Positions 63,383 through 64,000 of a stretch of DNA of 64,000 nucleotides are shown here, piece by piece. The DNA is taken from positions 62,001-126,000 of the forward strand of contig NZ_JAAMPJ010000010.1 in assembly GCF_011067745.1 (NCBI RefSeq), given 5' to 3'. A model generated the notes under the pieces. The model was given only the letters and a program-made list of their open reading frames with translations. It was not told the origin of the DNA and ran no database searches. Origin of the DNA: Lentzea alba. Its GTDB lineage: Bacteria > Actinomycetota > Actinomycetes > Mycobacteriales > Pseudonocardiaceae. Every line of letters starts with the position of its first letter. The stretch's first letter is position 1. Both the position numbers and the translations under genes were made by a program.

Positions 63383-64000
63383 GTGGACCAGGTCGTGAAG
63401 GCGCTGCGCGTTGCGGTCAAGGAGAACCAGCGGTTGCGGCGCGAGAACGACGAACTGCTGGCGCGGCTGAACGAACCGGTCGCGATCGTCGGGATGGCGT
63501 GCCGGTATCCGGGCGGGGTGCGGTCGCCGGAGGATTTGTGGCGGGTGGTCGCGGACGAGGTGGACGCCATCGGGCCGTTCCCGGGAGACCGCGGCTGGGA
63601 TCTGGACGCGTTGTACTCGCCGGATCCGTCGGTGAGCGGGACCTGCTACACGCGGTCGGGCGGGTTTCTTCATGACGCTGCGGAGTTCGATGCGGGATTC
63701 TTCGGGATCTCGCCGCGGGAGGCGCTGACGATCGATCCGCAGCAGCGGTTGTTGCTGGAGACGTCGTGGGAGGCGTTCGAGGACGCCGGGATCGACGCGT
63801 TGTCGTTGCGGCGCAGCAGGACCGGGGTGTTCGCCGGAGTCATGTACAACGACTACGGGTCGCGGTTCTCGGGGCGGGTGCCGACGTTGCTCGAGGGGCA
63901 TCTGGGGATCGGCAGCGCGGGGAGCGTGGCGTCGGGGCGAGTGGCCTACACGTTCGGGTTGGAGGGGCCCGCGGTCACGGTGGACACGGCCTGCTCGTCG
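63383..64000 (+). CDS. RifB-like modular PKS, N-terminus (partial)
   Basis: The first 206 residues of the next PKS protein, running off the window. Residues 1-30 are an N-terminal docking coiled coil ([20 protein letters not shown]), which would accept the C-terminal docking segment of the 5001-residue protein. The KS follows at once ([30 protein letters not shown], ending at VDTACSS). GTG 63383 follows GGAGGGGC 14 nt after the PKS1 stop, so the two are co-transcribed. It continues the chain as module 4. Confidence 0.93.
   Translation, partial: MDQVVKALRVAVKENQRLRRENDELLARLNEPVAIVGMACRYPGGVRSPEDLWRVVADEVDAIGPFPGDRGWDLDALYSPDPSVSGTCYTRSGGFLHDAAEFDAGFFGISPREALTIDPQQRLLLETSWEAFEDAGIDALSLRRSRTGVFAGVMYNDYGSRFSGRVPTLLEGHLGIGSAGSVASGRVAYTFGLEGPAVTVDTACSS

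Overview
The window is GC-rich DNA with strong third-position G/C bias, frequent GTG and TTG starts, an SsgA-like sporulation protein, DUF5753, DUF2630 and MSMEG_6728-type genes, and a giant type I polyketide synthase. It comes from a filamentous actinomycete. I infer Pseudonocardiaceae (Lentzea, Saccharothrix or Amycolatopsis-like), but no marker gene fixes the genus.

Region 1 (1-10.6 kb) is mixed core and accessory DNA: the end of glpD, a secreted GH6 cellulase, a DUF5753 regulator, a GH18-like secreted protein, a methyltransferase, an SsgA-like protein, a pirin, a ZapE-like ATPase, a one-domain voltage-gated channel with an unusual filter, and a 949-residue secreted beta-helix protein. Region 2 (10.9-12.8 kb) is a two-gene 2-methylisoborneol operon with a short terpene cyclase and no encapsulin gene beside it. 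Region 3 (12.8-22.7 kb) has a UvrA/DrrC-like ABC protein, then a LacI-controlled sugar locus (regulator, FAD oxidoreductase, binding protein, two permeases) facing a Tat-exported putative polysaccharide-degrading enzyme across two palindromes with the same core.

Region 4 (22.7-29.7 kb) is stress-related: a mechanosensitive-type membrane protein, a YflT-like stress protein, a MEDS/HATPase anti-sigma protein, a STAS antagonist, a SpoIIE-type phosphatase, a PRC-barrel protein and a DoxX protein. It also holds a 61-nt perfect palindrome. Region 5 (29.8-44.1 kb) is accessory: NB-ARC/TPR regulators, one of them internally deleted, tandem secreted paralogues, a PadR regulator with a near-perfect operator, a PIN protein/hydrolase pair, a WYL regulator, an amidase, and a DUF4062-NB-ARC-TPR protein beside an unknown protein with an apparent internal duplication.

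Region 6 (44.1-64 kb) ends in the start of a modular PKS cluster. The 5001-residue first protein reads AL-(broken KR)-ACP / KS-AT(mm)-DH-KR-ACP / KS-AT(mal)-ACP / KS-AT(mm)-DH-KR-ACP. This is the architecture expected of a RifA-type naphthalenic ansamycin synthase primed by 3-amino-5-hydroxybenzoate (AHBA) or a similar acid, and a RifB-like second protein runs off the window. A HelD/HelR-type helicase gene, a family known to protect RNA polymerase from rifamycins, lies two genes upstream and could be self-resistance. Three copies of a 78-bp repeat sit in frame in the three KS-AT linkers, and one is followed by a 15-bp minisatellite.

No rRNA, tRNA, CRISPR array, transposase or integrase was recognised.
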